A program made the translations under genes and the position numbers. Below are positions 40,281 to 43,517 of a stretch of DNA of 43,517 nt, one piece after another (the stretch's first letter is position 1; the number at the start of each line of letters is the position of its first letter). This stretch comes from Gyrodactylus bullatarudis (taxonomy: Eukaryota > Platyhelminthes > Monogenea > Gyrodactylidea > Gyrodactylidae): positions 1 to 43,517 of the forward strand of contig SSNU01000026.1 in assembly GCA_012064415.1 (NCBI GenBank), read 5' to 3'. The notes under the pieces were generated by a model. That model did no database searches. It saw only the letters and a program-made list of their open reading frames with translations, and was not told the DNA's origin.

Positions 40281-43275
40281 TGAGAATAGAAGATTATATT
40301 ATATTACGCAAAACTATATTATTATCTTGAAACAAACTTTTGTCAATGTGTCGATATTTAATATTGATTATTGGAAATTACTTTAAATAGAATATATATG
40401 AATCATTCAGTAAATTCATACGCTGATCAAGAATATTTCAATACGACATTATTTTTTGAGAATTGTTTTCGAGTTGCAAAGGTTAGATTTTTTAGAACTC
40501 CAACCAACGAAATTGATTTTCCCATATTAATCTCTTAGTTCTAAATTTCTATTATGCTTTTATTACTTTAAGATCTAATCCGTGTTTGATTATTTTACCT
40601 ATTGTTTTCCACAATTTTTATTGATCGAGCTATAGACATTTATGGCAGTTTTGATTCTTAGAAAAATCATTTCTCCACCCTATTACTTGGAAATCAACGA
40701 AAATTTCCCGCTCATTTTTCGTCAAAAATGAGAACTCGGCGCTAATCTGGATTTTAGAAAATAATCATCCTATTCGAGTTCTCGATGGAAATTTCAAGAG
40801 TTAGCTTTAGTTTTGGTTGAATAGACAAAATTAACAGTAAACCTATGAAATTCAAGTTCTTTCAATTACTTTTATGCGAACTGCTCAATTCAAGGATTTA
40901 TTCTGGGAAAGAAAATCATCTAACACTCTCTTCAAAATAAATATTTGCCTTTCATTCCATCTCTTGAAGTGACTAAAGAAATATTAAAACAAAAAAAACT
41001 GATAAGAAATTTGAATATTGACTCTTGAAAATCACGGGATTTGATAAGAATTTCTTTTACCATGAATATATTTCTGAGAATATTGCACCCAATAATTGAG
41101 TGAATCGTCTCTATGAACTTTGACGGATGTAGAAATTCAAAAAAAGATTTAACTGAATTGCAATCATAGTAAGATCATGTCCCTTCATTGTTTCACCAAT
41201 GGAACACAACACTTTCTTTAGGGATAATTTGAACTGAAAGATACTTGAAATACTTTTTTCACCGCTCATTAGAAAGGAAATTTATTAAGCTACAAAAATA
41301 AGAAAAAATAGCTTTTCACTGATGCCAAACCAAAGGGGTGAATTTTCGAAAACCTACATACTGATGCCTTAGGAAAAAATATCTTTCGTTAAACAATAGC
41401 TGAAATAAGCAATCGAATGTTCGATACCGCTTATAGTTTAGAAGATAACTGGTTTAAGAGCCAAAAAGATTTAATTATAACTTCTATTATCTTTTAAATG
41501 ATAAGTCCGCTTATAAAAAATGGATTCGGATCCGGAATCAGCGTAATTATTTTTGTAAGGTTGCAAATTTTCTAAGTTGTCCAATGAAATAAATAATTTG
41601 GGGCATGAAGGGTTAAATGGGTTTGTAACGTGATTTTTGAAAGTGAAGGAATGTGAATTATTGTCTACTCTTTCAAGAAATCTTCAGAAAATCACAAAAC
41701 CTTGATAATATCAACACAATTCCTTGCTAAATCTTTTTATTTACTTATTATCAAAAGGATTTATTATGGTTTTTTCTATTGAAAATTGGAAATCATAAGA
41801 GTTTGAGTTACAAATTATCTTTTCTGCAAAGAATCATTTGTCTGAAGAGGATTTTATTGATCTTCTAATAAAAAATCAATAAAAAATTTCTAAAGCATGA
41901 ATGAATAGAAGCAAGGAAAAAGACTGCAATTTTCTTGCAAAGGAAGGTTCCAGACTAGAAAGATTCGGCAAAGGAAGTGTTTGATCAACAGGATGCTTTA
42001 TTTAAATCCGTCAAATTTTTTGTTAACGTCCAAAATATTCAATCGCCTAGTTGATATTTATTTCATAAAATAAACTTGTAATGACCTCTATGACGTATCA
42101 TCGATCGAATAGTTTGCTATGCTTTGCTGGTCATTTTCAATTTAAAATTATCTTTCCTTCAATTTGATTTGGCTAAATTCTCAACTTCATCTGAACCAGC
42201 CTTTGTACTAAACTTTATATTCTAAAACTAAACTATTACTACTTGGGTAAAATAGGAAGATGGATTAAAAGAATATTTTTATTAAAGAAGGAAAAACATG
42301 TTTTCTTCTTTGGGTATACATAATTATAATACATAAAATATGTTTATTTATTGGGCATTACATTAATCTTTAGAAAGATTAGTGTATGGTTGAAATCTCC
42401 CTTTTTCTCCATATGTAAATAAATTGGGGTTTCTCCACAAATGTGATCCAGTTTTTACATATCAAGACGAAAAGTATGCCTCTAGACTATGGCTATTTTC
42501 TATTGCGGGAAGAACAAAATTAAAGAAATGCCTACCCTCTTTTACTATAGTAATCGTTGAAGGGATTATCTTATAATTTATTCATGCTGAAAAACTTATT
42601 CAAGAGACTTTACACCGGTTGGTTTCAATTACATGCATATTGTAATCATGGTCATTAGAATTTGACGGAGTTTTCTACAACAAATCAAAGATGAACAAAA
42701 TTTTGTTAACAGATTTCTAGCCAATTTCACTGACTTGAGAGCTCCATCTTTCATGTTATAAAATAATTCTGTCCAATCAGAGGGTACAAAATTTTCTTGA
42801 CTATTAAATATCCTAATGGAATATAAAGATGTGTTATTAAACATAAATGCACAACGTTGATTAAAAGTAATGAAAAGGTTAAGACGTAAAAAGGGGAAAA
42901 ACCCAAAAGAAACTTTCGTCAGCTATCTGTAAATTATCCTATTACATCAGAATGCCATAGAGTCTATTGTCTGGATATCAAAATATTTTTTTGTTAACAC
43001 AGGATTCTTCCAAATATTTGTTTTCCTTTCTTCAGGATTATAAAATTTCAGACATTTAGCCAATTTACATCAAGAACCTATTTGATTACTTCAATTTAAA
43101 AAATCGAAATTTGTTAACCTCTACCTCCCATGGTCAAATACTTTTTTATGCACTAATTATAATTTGTAGATATATAGGAAAATAATTTTTATTCACTAAA
43201 TGTACATTTCTTTATGGTTCATCAGTAGTGACACATAAATAATGATAAAAGTTTAAAGTTCATTGAAAATAATAA
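40281..43275. other. Gene-free stretch
   Basis: No supported gene. A 71-codon frame at 42844-42629 (minus) contains an N-M-K-D-G-A-L-K-S-V-K-L-A-R-N-L-L segment loosely like a transposase fragment, but too little to call. Confidence 0.45.
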
Positions 43276-43497
43276 TTTACAAATTATGAAAGAAGTAGTA
43301 AAAGTTGAAGAAAATTAGAATAAATGTAAGCTAAAAAAACACCAAAACTCTTCAATAAATAGCAACAGTGAAGAGAAAAGTGAAAAAGTTCACATAGGCC
43401 AGGGTAATTGAAGGTTATAGGAATAATTTTTCTGAACACACAGATTTGGCTTAAAGTGATTGATGAAGAATTTCTCCTTCACCCACAAATCCGTGCT
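43276..43497 (-). repeat. Dispersed repeat copy (partner of 8433-8638), runs to the window edge
   Basis: The reverse complement matches 8433-8638 over its length and reads W-V-K-E-K-F-F-I-N and Q-K-N-Y-S-Y-N-L-Q-L in one frame, as the 8.4-kb copy does with few changes. The element may continue beyond 43517. Confidence 0.75.
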
Positions 43498-43517
43498 GTC
43501 ATCCCCCGCATTTTTAT

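Noticed and set aside
42629..42844. 71-codon minus-strand frame with faint transposase-like content
   Set aside because: Similarity too weak to name a family and no continuation on either side.
1..43517. tRNA, rRNA or CRISPR features
   Set aside because: I looked for tRNA T-arm and A-box/B-box patterns, rRNA motifs and regular spaced repeats, and saw none that hold up.

Overview
This window is nuclear DNA from an animal, most likely an AT-rich invertebrate. The evidence is spliced genes with short GT-AG introns, AATAAA poly(A) signals, animal-type genes (snurportin-1, a DDAH relative, CDC25, proteasome Rpn5, ribosomal eL13) and a dense load of animal transposons. A small arthropod such as a copepod would fit the gene size and base composition, but the sequence does not fix the taxon.

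Layout. 1-1.6 kb: imperfect tandem repeat, otherwise empty. 1.6-5.5 kb: a 1278-residue intronless gene of unknown function with an exact internal 213-bp in-frame duplication. 5.5-8.6 kb: a decayed, internally deleted Helitron (minus strand) and a Penelope-like fragment. 8.9-9.6 kb: a minimal CDC25-like phosphatase with an altered active-site loop. 9.8-14.6 kb: a transposon nest, with a TIR element (10281-10878), a broken Ginger-like integrase transposon (11190-14601) and a hAT-like element (13648-14564) inserted in the Ginger right terminus with a perfect 8-bp target duplication. 16.3-27.8 kb is the gene-dense core: a Cys/Asn-rich unknown, PSMD12/Rpn5, a three-exon DDAH-like gene lacking the usual catalytic residues, eL13 (RPL13), snurportin-1, a possible GRAM/PH-like protein and a small membrane protein. 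27.8-43.5 kb: about 16 kb without a supported gene, filled with degenerate repeats. Inside it lies a nested pair of TGTTRC-ended elements, each with a 4-bp target duplication, and a roughly 300-bp-arm inverted repeat.

The core genes are housekeeping (proteasome, ribosome, snRNP import) and look independently transcribed. DDAH-like and eL13 converge; eL13, snurportin and the GRAM-like gene are all on the minus strand, the last two only about 150 bp apart; the GRAM-like and small-membrane genes are divergent. The most interesting theme is the set of four elements with related TGTTRC ends, only one of which carries an integrase. This suggests an autonomous Ginger-like element plus non-autonomous derivatives. 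All homology statements come from reading the translated sequence by eye; no database search was run.
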